From VRUE01 sp963697805 (lineage in GTDB: Bacteria > Actinomycetota > Thermoleophilia > Solirubrobacterales > 70-9), in the NCBI GenBank assembly GCA_963697805.1, contig CAVOPB010000005.1, forward strand, positions 273,400 to 337,399: a DNA stretch of 64,000 nucleotides, in the 5' to 3' direction. The position numbers and the translations under genes were made by a program. The notes beneath the pieces were generated by a model, which did not search any database, was not told the DNA's origin, and saw only the letters and a list, made by a program, of their open reading frames with translations. How positions within the stretch are numbered: the stretch's first letter is position 1; every line of letters starts with the position of its first letter. Positions 35,454 through 44,101 of the stretch are shown piece after piece.

Positions 35454-36509
35454 GAGGAACTGCTCCAGCATCCGGACGTCGTTGTCGAAGAAGCGGCGCA
35501 GGTCGGGGACTCCGTGGCGGAGCATCGCGATCCGCTCGACACCCATCCCGAAGGCGAATCCCTGGACCCGCTCGGGGTCGTAGCCGTTGTCGGCGACGAA
35601 CCCGAGGACGTTGGGGTCGACCATCCCCGCCCCACCGACCTCGATCCAGCCGATCCCCTTGCAGAGCCCGCAGCGCTCGCCGCCGGCGAGCCGGCCGGTC
35701 CCCTCGCAGGCAAAGCAGGAGACGTCGAACTCGACGCTCGGCTCGGTGAACGGGAAGAAGTGAGGTCGCATCCGGGCCTCGCGTCCCTCGCCGAAGATCG
35801 CCCGCAGCATCTCTTCCAGCGTCCCCTGGAGGTCGGCGAGCGTGATCCCCTCTCCGATCGCCAGCCCCTCGACCTGATGGAACATCGGGCTGTGGGTCGC
35901 GTCGGAGTCCCGGCGGTAGACCTTGCCCGGCATGATCACGAAGATCGGCGGCGGCTCGGTCTCCATCGCCCGTGTCTGGACCGGCGAGGTGTGGGTTCGA
36001 AGCAGGACCTCGGGGTCCGACTGGACGTAGAACGTGTCCTGGAGCATCCGGGCCGGGTGCCCGGGGGGGTGGTTGAGGGAGGTGAAGTTGTAGTAGTCGA
36101 GCTCAACCTCGGGGCCCTCCATGACCCGGTAGCCGAGGCCGATCATCACGTCCTCGATCTGGCGGGTCGTGCGGGTGATCAGGTGCAGGTGGCCGGCCGG
36201 CGTCGCCGGCGAGCCGGGCAGGGTTACGTCGACGCGGTCTTCGGCGAGCTTTCCCTCGAGCTCGGTCGCGTCGAGGTCGGCGGCGCGGCTCTCGAGCAGC
36301 GACTCGAGCTCCTGGCGCGCCCGGTTGGCGCCACCTCCTACCGGCCCCCGCTCCTCCTCGGGGAGGCTCGCGATCCCGCGCAGGATCGAGGTCAGCTCGG
36401 CTTTGCGGCCGAGGTAGCGGACCCGCAGCTCCTCGAGCTCGGCGGTCCCGCTCGCGGCCTCGATCGCGGCTGCGGCCTCAGCCCTGATCTCCTCGATCCG
36501 ATCAAGCAT
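35451..36509 (-). CDS. pheS: Phenylalanyl-tRNA synthetase alpha subunit
   Basis: Class II synthetase subunit that activates phenylalanine. 352 residues: N-terminal coiled coil (LDRIEEIRAEAAAAIEAA, RVRYLGRKAELTSILRGI), motif 2 region (KVYRRDSDATHSPMFHQVEG) and the C-terminal GMGVERIAMLRHGVPDLR. A CxxC-x-CxxC-like insertion (SCFACEGTG, RCGLCKGIGW) looks like a zinc site. Confidence 0.96.
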   Translation of the reverse strand: MLDRIEEIRAEAAAAIEAASGTAELEELRVRYLGRKAELTSILRGIASLPEEERGPVGGGANRARQELESLLESRAADLDATELEGKLAEDRVDVTLPGSPATPAGHLHLITRTTRQIEDVMIGLGYRVMEGPEVELDYYNFTSLNHPPGHPARMLQDTFYVQSDPEVLLRTHTSPVQTRAMETEPPPIFVIMPGKVYRRDSDATHSPMFHQVEGLAIGEGITLADLQGTLEEMLRAIFGEGREARMRPHFFPFTEPSVEFDVSCFACEGTGRLAGGERCGLCKGIGWIEVGGAGMVDPNVLGFVADNGYDPERVQGFAFGMGVERIAMLRHGVPDLRRFFDNDVRMLEQFL

Positions 36510-36551
36510 CTCCGTTGGCCTCCCGCATCGCGCGCGACGATATCCCGGAAA

Positions 36552-37286
36552 TCATTGTTCGCGCTTGCTCGCTTGCGATGAATCAGATTTCGACGCTGCG
36601 CTCGCTACGCGCTCAGCGGAAATTGCAGCCGCGGCGGCGACGTTGAGCGACTCGGCGGCGCCGGGCCGGAGCGGAATCGTCACCCGCCTCTCGCACGCCG
36701 CGATGACCGACTGCGGCAGTCCCTCGCGCTCGGCGCCGAGGCAGAGCGTCGCAGCGCCCTCGAGCGCCTCGATGCCGGCGCCGCCGTGAGCCACGAGCGC
36801 CGCCCGCGGCTCCGGCGTCGCCTCGACGTCGGCGCGCACCGGGGACCGGGCGAAGATCGCGCCCATGCTCGCCCGCACCGATTTCGGCCCGTGGGGGTCG
36901 GCGCAATCAGGGCCGAGCACGACCGTGCCGCCGAGCAGCGCCGTGGCGGTGCGGAGGATCGCGCCGACGTTGCCGGGGTCGGCGACGCCCTGCAGGTAGA
37001 TGCATGGGGCATCGACCGAGTCGCCCCAGCGCAGAGGCCAGATCGCGATCGCCCGGGTCCCGGATCCCAGGGTCGAGACATCGGCAAGCAGCTCGGCGCT
37101 GACCTCCTCGCCACCGAGCCCGCTGCCGGCCGCGGTCAGGACCACGCTCGGCTGCGCCCCGGCGGCCCGACCGGCGTCGAGCAGGTCCTCGCCCTCGGTC
37201 ATGAACAGGCCCTGGCGATCGCGATGCCGGCGCTCGCGGAGCTTCCGGACCAGCTTCAGCTTCTCGTTCTGGGGGCTTGTGATCAT
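36552..37286 (-). CDS. TrmH/SpoU-family RNA 2'-O-methyltransferase
   Basis: About 244 residues from the ATG at 37286 (MITSPQNEKLKLVRKLRERR); upstream starts lie in the rplT terminator region. Substrate-binding N-domain, then the SPOUT knot: LQGVADPGNVGAILRTATAL, GPKSVRASMGAIF, LCLGAEREGLP and IPLRPGAAESLNVAAAAAI. Methylates tRNA or 23S rRNA ribose; exact target unknown. The last ~20 residues (ERVASAASKSDSSQASKREQ) are encoded by a dispersed repeat copy. Confidence 0.9.
   Translation of the reverse strand: MITSPQNEKLKLVRKLRERRHRDRQGLFMTEGEDLLDAGRAAGAQPSVVLTAAGSGLGGEEVSAELLADVSTLGSGTRAIAIWPLRWGDSVDAPCIYLQGVADPGNVGAILRTATALLGGTVVLGPDCADPHGPKSVRASMGAIFARSPVRADVEATPEPRAALVAHGGAGIEALEGAATLCLGAEREGLPQSVIAACERRVTIPLRPGAAESLNVAAAAAISAERVASAASKSDSSQASKREQ
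36558..36615 (-). repeat. Dispersed intergenic repeat, copy d, partly coding
   Basis: Minus strand: TGAGCGCGTAGCGAGCGCAG, core CGTCGAAATCTGATTCATCG, then CAAGCGAGCAAGCGCGAA. Here the repeat is translated as the C-terminus of the TrmH-like protein; its stop codon is at 36552-36554, just beyond the repeat. Lies between trmH-like and pheS. Confidence 0.75.
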
Positions 37287-37332
37287 CCTTGGGTGATTTC
37301 TGTTTGGTCGAGTTTTCTCCTGGAACGACAAC

Positions 37333-37356
37333 GGGCCGCTTGAAATCAAGCGGCCC
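37333..37356 (-). terminator. Hairpin terminator of the infC-rpmI-rplT operon
   Basis: Perfect 11-bp stem GGGCCGCTTGA/TCAAGCGGCCC with a 2-nt spacer, 27 bp past the rplT stop. On the minus strand it is followed by GTTGTCGTT. Confidence 0.8.
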
Positions 37357-37382
37357 GCCTGGGAATCGGAGTGTGGCTGCGA

Positions 37383-37742
37383 CTAGGCGGCCGCACCCTC
37401 CCGGGCGAGCTCCACAAATCGGCGGAACGCATCGCGGTCGTTGACCGCGATGTCGGCGAGCATCTTGCGGTTGACCTCGACGCCGGCGTTGCCGAGGCCG
37501 TGGATCAGTTCGGAGTAGCTCATGCCCTCGAGCCTCGCGGCGGCGTTGATCCGGGTGATCCAGAGGCGCCGGAACTCACGCTTACGGTTGCGGCGGTCGC
37601 GATATGCGTACATACCCGAGCGCTGCACCTGCTCTTTGGCGAACCGGTAGGAGGAATGCTTGCGGCCGTAGTAGCCCTTCGCTTCCTTCAGAACCTTGCG
37701 CCGCTTCTTGCGGGCGTGGACAGAGCGCTTGACCCGGCTCAC
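37383..37742 (-). CDS. rplT: 50S ribosomal protein L20
   Basis: 119 residues, normal length. MSRVKRSVHARKKRRKVLKE, YYGRKHSSYRFAKEQV, YRDRRNRKREFRRLWITRIN and GLGNAGVEVNRKMLAD are diagnostic. Binds 23S rRNA early in assembly and in some bacteria represses its own operon through the mRNA. Start overlaps the rpmI stop by 4 bp. Confidence 0.97.
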   Translation of the reverse strand: MSRVKRSVHARKKRRKVLKEAKGYYGRKHSSYRFAKEQVQRSGMYAYRDRRNRKREFRRLWITRINAAARLEGMSYSELIHGLGNAGVEVNRKMLADIAVNDRDAFRRFVELAREGAAA

Positions 37743-37939
37743 TTTCCGCCTCCGAGCAGGGTCCGGATCCGCGCTTCATCGGGCTTGGCGATCTCGACCG
37801 GGCGCCGCATTTGCCGCTTCCGCTTCGGCGACTTTTTCTCGAGGATGTGGGACGAGAACGCGCGCCGCCCACGGAGCTTGCCCTTGGCGGTCTTGCGGAA
37901 GCGCTTCTTGGCGCCGGAATGCGTCTTCATCTTCGGCAT
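37739..37939 (-). CDS. rpmI: 50S ribosomal protein L35
   Basis: 66 residues, basic, MPKMKTHSGAKKRFRKTAKG start, and RRAFSSHILEKKSPKRKRQMR. Between infC and rplT in order, although the plus-strand wecB gene interrupts the usual infC-rpmI adjacency. Confidence 0.96.
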   Translation of the reverse strand: MPKMKTHSGAKKRFRKTAKGKLRGRRAFSSHILEKKSPKRKRQMRRPVEIAKPDEARIRTLLGGGK

Positions 37940-38001
37940 CGCGACGAGTATTGAAGCAGACCGGACGCCTGATCTGAACGCCGCAGGTACTCTGGCGCGC
38001 G

Positions 38002-39072
38002 ATGCGATTCGTCTACGTGGTCGGCACCCGTCCGAACTTCATCAAGACCGCGCCGGTGATCGCCGCCATGCGGGCCGGCGACCCCGACGGGCGCCACGCC
38101 ATCGTCCACACCGGCCAGCACTACGACCGGATGATGTCCGAGGTCTTCCTCGAGGAGCTCGGCGTGCCCGAGCCCGACCACATGCTCGAGGTCGGGTCGG
38201 GAAGCCACGCCGAGCAGACCGCGCTGGTGATGCAGCGGCTCGAGCCCGTCCTCGCCGAGGAGACACCCGACCTCGTCTTCGTGCCCGGCGACGTCAACTC
38301 GACCCTGGCCGCGGCGCTGACCGCGGCCAAGGCCATGATCCCCGTCGCGCACATCGAGTCCGGCCTGCGCAGCTTCGACCGCACGATGCCCGAGGAGATC
38401 AACCGGATCGTCGCCGACGTCCTCTCCCAGCACCTCTTCCTCCACAGCGAGGAGGCAATCGAGAACCTGCGCGCCGAGGGGATCGGCGACGAGCGCATGC
38501 ACTTCGTCGGCAACACGATGATCGACACCCTGGCGGCGCTCGAGGATCGGATCCGCGCCGCCGCAGCCGCCGCGAAGCTCGGGGTCGAGCCGGGCGGGTT
38601 CCTGCTCGTCACCCTCCACCGCCCCGCCCTCGTCGACGGGCCGCTGCTCGGCGAGACGATGGCGAATCTGGTGGCGGTCGCCGCCGAGATGCCGGTCGTC
38701 TTCCCGGTCCATCCACGGACCCGGAAGATGCTCGGGGAGGTCGGGGCCGAGCATCCCGGCCTGAGGCTCGTCGAGCCGCTCGGCTATATCGAGTTCCTCT
38801 CGCTGCTCGCCGACGCCGGGGCCGTCCTCACCGACTCCGGCGGCATCCAGGAGGAGACGACCTACCTCGGCGTCCCCTGCTTCACCCTGCGCGACAACAC
38901 CGAGCGCCCGGTCACGATCCGGGCTGGGACCAACACCCTGCTCGGGCTCGACCCGGCGGCGATCGCCGGGATCCCGGCGGCACTGGCTGAGCGACCCCCG
39001 GGCCGCCCTGACCCTCCCCCGTTCTGGGACGGCCACGCCGCCGAGCGGATCGCGGACGTCATCCTTGGCTGA
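38002..39072 (+). CDS. wecB: UDP-N-acetylglucosamine 2-epimerase (non-hydrolysing)
   Basis: Interconverts UDP-GlcNAc and UDP-ManNAc for surface polysaccharide. 356 residues: VVGTRPNFIKTAPVIAAM start, HTGQHYDRMMSEVFLEELG, VPGDVNSTLAAALTA, HIESGLRSFDRTMPEEINR and LTDSGGIQEETTYLGVPC. It is the only plus-strand gene in this stretch and lies inside the otherwise conserved infC-rpmI interval, ending 3 bp from infC. Likely inserted here during genome rearrangement. Confidence 0.94.
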   Translation: MRFVYVVGTRPNFIKTAPVIAAMRAGDPDGRHAIVHTGQHYDRMMSEVFLEELGVPEPDHMLEVGSGSHAEQTALVMQRLEPVLAEETPDLVFVPGDVNSTLAAALTAAKAMIPVAHIESGLRSFDRTMPEEINRIVADVLSQHLFLHSEEAIENLRAEGIGDERMHFVGNTMIDTLAALEDRIRAAAAAAKLGVEPGGFLLVTLHRPALVDGPLLGETMANLVAVAAEMPVVFPVHPRTRKMLGEVGAEHPGLRLVEPLGYIEFLSLLADAGAVLTDSGGIQEETTYLGVPCFTLRDNTERPVTIRAGTNTLLGLDPAAIAGIPAALAERPPGRPDPPPFWDGHAAERIADVILG

Positions 39073-39075
39073 GGC

Positions 39076-39690
39076 TCAGGCTTCTGCGGCGTCTCCGTCT
39101 GCCGAGGCCTCGGTAGCGGCCTCGGCCTCTTTGGCCTTGGTGACCTCTTTGCTCGGGGCCAGCATCATGCTCATGTTGCGGCCCTCCTGGAGCGGATCGG
39201 ACTCGATCACGGCAAGCCCGTCGAGGTCCTCGTAGAGGCGCTGCAGCAGCGCCCGTCCACGCTCGGGGTGAGCCTGCTCGCGGCCGCGGAACATGATCGT
39301 GATCTTGACCTTGTTGTGCTGGCGCAGGAAGCGCTCGACGTGGCCCTTCTTGGTCTCATAGTCGTGGTCGGCGATCTTCGGGCGGAGCTTGATCTCGCGG
39401 ACGTTGACCTGCTGCTGGTGCTTGCGGGCGGCCTTCTGCTTCTGCTCCTGCTCGTACTTGTACTTCGAGTAGTCGAGCAGCCGGGTGACCGGCGGTTTCG
39501 AGTTCGGCGCCACCTCGACCAGGTCGAGGTCGGCATCCTGGGCCCGTTTGAGGGCGTCGGGAGTGTCGACGATTCCGAGCTGCTCGCCGTCGGCGCCGAT
39601 CAGGCGCACTTTCGGGACCCGGATCCGGTCGTTGATCCGGGTGGTGTCGCGCTCAGGGGGGCGCCGATCGAACCTACGAGGGACCGGCAC
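39076..39690 (-). CDS. infC: Translation initiation factor IF-3
   Basis: 204 residues from a GTG; no in-frame ATG is near. N-domain INDRIRVPKVRLIGADGEQL, YSKYKYEQEQKQKAARK linker, then C-domain VREIKLRPKIADHDYETKKG and KVKITIMFRGREQAHPERG. The C-terminus has an Ala/Glu/Asp-rich tail of about 25 residues, which many actinobacterial IF-3 proteins carry. Blocks premature 50S joining and proofreads start codons. The ~140-bp leader to thrS may hold control sequence, but I see no clear motif. Confidence 0.95.
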   Translation of the reverse strand: MPVPRRFDRRPPERDTTRINDRIRVPKVRLIGADGEQLGIVDTPDALKRAQDADLDLVEVAPNSKPPVTRLLDYSKYKYEQEQKQKAARKHQQQVNVREIKLRPKIADHDYETKKGHVERFLRQHNKVKITIMFRGREQAHPERGRALLQRLYEDLDGLAVIESDPLQEGRNMSMMLAPSKEVTKAKEAEAATEASADGDAAEA

Positions 39691-39832
39691 TAGGAAAAGA
39701 GGTGGATCTTCAAGAGGGCGAGGTAATCGGACGGGGCCACGGGACGCTCAGCGGCGCGAAATGTTGTTCGGCGTGGCGTCAATCAAGTGCTGGCCAGTAT
39801 AGAGGCAGGGCGCCGCTGCGGCCAAAACTCGC

Positions 39833-41785
39833 TCATCCCGCGTTGTCGGTGGCGATCCGGGCGGCGAAATCGACGACCGGCATCGCCCCGAGCTCGCCGT
39901 CCTCATGGGAGCGGACGGCGACGGCGCCGGCCTCCTGCTCGCGGTCGCCGACCACCAGCATGTAGGGGTAGCGGCCGAGCTCGGCGTCGCGGATCTTCTT
40001 GCCGACCGACTCCGAGCGCTCGTCGACGGTGACCCTGACCCCGGCGTCGCGAAGCTCGGCCGCGACCGCGCCCGCGTACTCGACGTGGCGGTCGGCGACC
40101 GGCAGGATCGCCGCCTGGACCGGTGACAGCCAGACCGGGAAGCGGCCGGCGTGGTGCTCGATCAGGATCCCGGCGAAGCGCTCCATCGAGCCGAGCAGGG
40201 CGCGGTGGATCATCACCGGGCGCTGCTGCTCGTCCTCGGGGTCGGTGTAGGTGAGGTCGAAGCGCTCCGGCATGAAGAAGTCGACCTGGCAGGTCCCGCA
40301 CTGCCAGGAGCGCCCGAGCGCGTCGGTGACGTGGAAGTCGATCTTCGGCCCGTAGAAGGCGCCGTCGCCTGGCTTCAGCTGGAACTCGCGGTTCTGGGCG
40401 GCGAGCGCGCCCCGCAGCGCCGCTTCGGCCTGATCCCACTGCTCGGCGGTGCCGATCGACTTCTCGGGCCGGGTCGAGAGCTCGACCCGGACGTCGTCGA
40501 AGCCGAACCGCTCGTAGAGCTCGTCGATCGCCCCGCAGACGTGAGTCACCTCGTCGACGATCTGCTCCGGCGTGCAGTAGATGTGAGCGTCGTCCTGGGT
40601 GAAGGCGCGCACCCGCAGCAGGCCGTGAAGGACGCCCTCGCGCTCGGCCCTCGAGACCTGGCCGAACTCGGCCAGCCGCAGCGGCAGCTCGCGGTAGGAG
40701 TGGCGCCCGGAGCCGAAGACGAGGCAGGCTCCGGGACAGTTCATCGGCCGGATCGCGTACTGACGGTCGCCCGACTCGGTGAAGAACATGTTCTCGCGGT
40801 AGTTGTCCCAGTGCCCGGAGCGGTGCCAGAGCTCGACGTCGAGGACCTGCGGGGTCTTGATCTCCTCGTATCCCCGCTTGCGCAGCTGGCCCTGGACCTC
40901 GGCCTCGATCAGGCGCAGGAGCGTCGTCCCGTTAGGGAGCCAGAACGGCATCCCCGGCGCCTCCTCGCGCAGCATGAAGAGGCCGAGCTGAGGGCCGAGG
41001 CGGCGGTGGTCGCGCGCCTTGGCCTGCTCGATCCGCTCGAGGTGCGCGTCGAGGTCCTTGGTCGTGAAGAACGCCGTTCCGTAGATCCGGGTCAGCATCT
41101 GCCGGGTCTCATCGCCCCGCCAGTAGGCGCCGGCGACCGAGTTCAGCTTGATCGTCTTGATCCGCCCGGTCGAGGGGCCGTGCGGTCCCCGGCAGAGGTC
41201 CTCGAACGGCCCGTTCCGGTACAGCGAGACGGTCTCGACGCCTTCATCCGAGACCAGGTCCTCGATCAGCTCGACCTTGTAGTCCTCGCCCTGGTCGCGG
41301 AAGATCTCGATCGCCTCGGCGACCGGGACGTCGCGCCGCGCGAACTTCTCATCGGCCGCGATGTGGGCGCGCATCGCCTCCTCGATCGGCTCGAGGTCGG
41401 CGTCGGTGATCCTGACGTCCTCGGGGAACTCGAAGTCGTAGTAGAAGCCGTCCTCGATCGCGGGGCCGATCGTGACCTTGGTCCCCGGGTAGAGCTCCTG
41501 GACCGCCTCGGCCATCACGTGGGCGGCGTCGTGGCGGATCAGCGCCAGCGCCTCGGGGTCGCGATCGGTGAGGATCGCGATCTCGGCCCCGTCGGGAAGC
41601 GGCGCCGCGAGGTCGCGGAGCTCGCCGTCGACGCTGATCGCCAGGGCCGCCTTCGCCAGGCCCGGCCCGATCGCGGCGGCGGCGTCGGCCCCGGTCGCGC
41701 CGTCGGGCAGCTCGAGCGATTTGCCGTCGGGCAGCCTGACGGTGAAACTCGTCGCGCCGGCTCGCTCCGCACTCATGCGGCGCAT
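39833..41785 (-). CDS. thrS: Threonyl-tRNA synthetase
   Basis: 650 residues in class II order: N-terminal TGS domain (FTVRLPDGKSLELPDGATG), editing domain with HDAAHVMAEAVQELYPG, TKDLDAHLERIEQAKARDHR linker, catalytic core (PGMPFWLPNGTTLLRLIE, YAIRPMNCPGACLVF, RELPLRLAEFGQVSRAE) and anticodon-binding C-domain (WLSPVQAAILPVADRHVEYA). The TGS/editing HxxxH region is intact, so mischarged Ser-tRNA editing should work. Confidence 0.96.
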   Translation of the reverse strand: MRRMSAERAGATSFTVRLPDGKSLELPDGATGADAAAAIGPGLAKAALAISVDGELRDLAAPLPDGAEIAILTDRDPEALALIRHDAAHVMAEAVQELYPGTKVTIGPAIEDGFYYDFEFPEDVRITDADLEPIEEAMRAHIAADEKFARRDVPVAEAIEIFRDQGEDYKVELIEDLVSDEGVETVSLYRNGPFEDLCRGPHGPSTGRIKTIKLNSVAGAYWRGDETRQMLTRIYGTAFFTTKDLDAHLERIEQAKARDHRRLGPQLGLFMLREEAPGMPFWLPNGTTLLRLIEAEVQGQLRKRGYEEIKTPQVLDVELWHRSGHWDNYRENMFFTESGDRQYAIRPMNCPGACLVFGSGRHSYRELPLRLAEFGQVSRAEREGVLHGLLRVRAFTQDDAHIYCTPEQIVDEVTHVCGAIDELYERFGFDDVRVELSTRPEKSIGTAEQWDQAEAALRGALAAQNREFQLKPGDGAFYGPKIDFHVTDALGRSWQCGTCQVDFFMPERFDLTYTDPEDEQQRPVMIHRALLGSMERFAGILIEHHAGRFPVWLSPVQAAILPVADRHVEYAGAVAAELRDAGVRVTVDERSESVGKKIRDAELGRYPYMLVVGDREQEAGAVAVRSHEDGELGAMPVVDFAARIATDNAG

Positions 41786-41810
41786 GCTACGTGGGCGCCC
41801 GACCCCCGCG

Positions 41811-41851
41811 CCGTCGAGGTTAGGCCCGCTATGCGGGCCTAACCTCGACGG
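41811..41851 (-). terminator. 41-bp perfect palindrome (19-bp stem, 3-nt loop)
   Basis: CCGTCGAGGTTAGGCCCGC, loop TAT, then its exact complement. It starts 3 bp beyond the stop of the membrane-protein gene (41855) and ends before thrS. It fits a strong terminator, but no U-run follows, so a processing site or mobile palindrome is possible. Confidence 0.65.
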
Positions 41852-41854
41852 CTG

Positions 41855-43600
41855 TCAGCCCGAGGGGCCCTGGCGTGCCTGGCGGACGGCGATCAGCGGA
41901 CAATCGCCAGGGCCGGAGACGGGGCCGGTAGGGGCCCAGAGCAGGTACGGGTCCGCCTCCTCGCGCAGCTTCATCCCGGCGAACGGCGGCTGCGTGCGTT
42001 CGTCGGAGGTGATCACGAATCCGACCCCCGCCGGCAGCGCGCTGGGCGGATCGTCCTCGTCGGCGATGCAGACCCTGCCGCCGCGCAGCTCCCAGTCGAG
42101 GTAGCGCTCTCCGTGTTCCTCCTCGAGCAGCTGCCGGGGCGCGAGGACCAGGGTCGAGCTCGAGGCGATCAGCGGTCGCAGCCCCGTCAGCGCCGGCGAG
42201 TAGCTGGACGGCCCAACCGGAGTGTTGACGAGAGCCAGGAGCGAGCAGAAGCCGGCAATCAGCAAATACGCCCATGCTGCCCCGAGTAAGGCGCTTTTCC
42301 CAACCATGGGTTTGGAAAGGCGCCTTGGCGCGACGATCGCCAGGGCGAGGATCGGCGCCGCGAGCTCGAGCGCCTTCGCCGACGTATAGGGCGTGCCGCC
42401 GATCCTCGCCGCGCCGTAGAGAAGCGCCACCGCGACGGCGCCGCCGAGGATCGCGCTCTCGCGACCCCGCACGCAGCGCCGCAGGCCGAGGGCAAGGAGG
42501 ACGGCGGCGAACGCCGCGCCGAGGTAATAGGCGAACGCCGGCACGGCCCCGTCCCCGGCCGCGACCCGGAAGTCGCCCGAGAACCAGATCCCCAGCGCCG
42601 TCAGCGGCGAGACCTGGCCGAACAGGTTGCCGAGCCCGGGCCCGTTGGGGTCGAAGGTCTCGAAGTTGTGGAATTCGATCATCCGCCCCAGCTCGGGCAG
42701 CGCCCCCACGGCGAACACGGCGAGCGCCAGTAGCAGCGGCCGCACCGGCAGCTGGCGCTCGAGTGCGAGCCAGGCCGCGAGGATCACGGCCAGCCAGATC
42801 AACCCCGGAAAGCTGTAGGTGTAGACGGAGCCGACCGCGATCACGGCGGCCGGGACGAACCGAAGCGGCAGCTCGCGCCAGGACGGGTTCCGGGTCGTCT
42901 CGCGCAGGGCGAGGACGAAGGCGAGGATCCAGAGGGCCTGCATCGTCTCCTTGAACGCCCCCTGGGCGAAGTAGGAGGCGACCAGGTACGGGAGGCCGAC
43001 GATCAGCGCCGCGGCGGCACGGCGCAGCGGCGATCGATCTGGGAAGGCGGTCAGGGCGGTAAGCGGGGCGAGGACGGCGACGGCGACGGCGAGGCCGGTG
43101 AATCCGGCGACGAGCGAGACGTTGGTGCCTTTGTTTAGTGCGACGACGATCGCGTGCGGCCCCATCGGGTAGCCCTGGCGCAGCAGTTCGGAGCCGAACC
43201 CGTCGGCGAGCCGGTTGGCGGCGAGGAGGTGCTGGGACATGTCCGGGTTGAAACCGGTGCCGAGGATCCCGAAATGGCCTTCGACGATGAATGGCAGAGA
43301 TGTCGCCACCAGCGCCGCGGCGGCCACCGGCGCTCCGATCCCCAGCGCCTCCCCTGCCCCACGGACACGCCCGTGGAGGAACAGCAGCGAGCCGAAGGTC
43401 GCGGCGGTGACGGCGATCGATGAGATCACTCCGTCGCCGGGGAGCCGCACCGTCGCCCAGCAGATCGCGGAGAGAAGGGCGAGGCCGACGGCCGGCGAGA
43501 GCCACGACCACCCGGTGACCCCGCACAGGGTCAGCGCCGCCTGGCCGATAGCCAGCGAGGAGATGCCGACGACCACGACCGCTAGATAGGTCTCGATCAC
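41855..43600 (-). CDS. Large polytopic membrane protein, possibly GT-C-type glycosyltransferase
   Basis: 581 residues. Around 12 hydrophobic segments through about residue 470 (for example ETYLAVVVVGISSLAIGQAA, FVPAAVIAVGSVYTYSFPGL) and a soluble end. The loop FNPDMSQHLLAANRLADGFG, LRQGYPMGPHAIV resembles the acidic loop of GT-C transferases. No proven signature, so the function is inferred. A cell-envelope glycan role fits the nearby wecB. Divergent from the AraC gene. Confidence 0.75.
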   Translation of the reverse strand: MIETYLAVVVVGISSLAIGQAALTLCGVTGWSWLSPAVGLALLSAICWATVRLPGDGVISSIAVTAATFGSLLFLHGRVRGAGEALGIGAPVAAAALVATSLPFIVEGHFGILGTGFNPDMSQHLLAANRLADGFGSELLRQGYPMGPHAIVVALNKGTNVSLVAGFTGLAVAVAVLAPLTALTAFPDRSPLRRAAAALIVGLPYLVASYFAQGAFKETMQALWILAFVLALRETTRNPSWRELPLRFVPAAVIAVGSVYTYSFPGLIWLAVILAAWLALERQLPVRPLLLALAVFAVGALPELGRMIEFHNFETFDPNGPGLGNLFGQVSPLTALGIWFSGDFRVAAGDGAVPAFAYYLGAAFAAVLLALGLRRCVRGRESAILGGAVAVALLYGAARIGGTPYTSAKALELAAPILALAIVAPRRLSKPMVGKSALLGAAWAYLLIAGFCSLLALVNTPVGPSSYSPALTGLRPLIASSSTLVLAPRQLLEEEHGERYLDWELRGGRVCIADEDDPPSALPAGVGFVITSDERTQPPFAGMKLREEADPYLLWAPTGPVSGPGDCPLIAVRQARQGPSG

Positions 43601-43625
43601 AGGTCGGCGAGCCTAGACTGCGGGC

Positions 43626-44060
43626 ATGGCGTTTGTCCCCCCCGCCCGCCATCTCCTCCGCGCCAAGGACCTCGCCGACGCGCGCTACTTCGAGCGCCTC
43701 GACGTCGACGACATGGCCCGCGCCGCCGGCCTCTCACGAGCCCACTTCAGCCGCGAGTTCCGACGCGCCTTCGGCGAGCCGCCGCACTCCTACCTGCTGA
43801 CGCGACGCCTCGAGCGCGCGGCCGACCTGCTCCGCACCACCGACCGCTCGGTCGCCGACATCTGCTTCTCAATCGGGCTGCAGAGCGTCGGCTCGTTCAC
43901 GACGAGCTTCAAGCGGGCCTTCGGGCAGACGCCGACCGCCTATCGCGCGGCCTTCCCGCCCGCGGCTCACCAGGCCAGGGTTCCGGCCTGCGTCGTGCGG
44001 CTCTACGCCCGCCCCCAGAACCGCACGTTTCGAGAAGACAGCGCCCCGGCATCGGCCTAG
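43626..44060 (+). CDS. AraC-family transcriptional regulator (DNA-binding domain only)
   Basis: 144 residues, just the two-helix-turn-helix unit: MARAAGLSRAHFSREFRRAF then RSVADICFSIGLQSVGSFTT, SFKRAFGQTPTAYRA. It lacks the usual sensory N-domain, so it may be a stand-alone regulator. The 41-bp gap to the VOC gene and same strand suggest one operon controlling that enzyme. Confidence 0.88.
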   Translation: MAFVPPARHLLRAKDLADARYFERLDVDDMARAAGLSRAHFSREFRRAFGEPPHSYLLTRRLERAADLLRTTDRSVADICFSIGLQSVGSFTTSFKRAFGQTPTAYRAAFPPAAHQARVPACVVRLYARPQNRTFREDSAPASA

Positions 44061-44101
44061 CATCGCCGGCGACCGTTCAATCCAGTTCAGGAGGACAGAA
44101 G

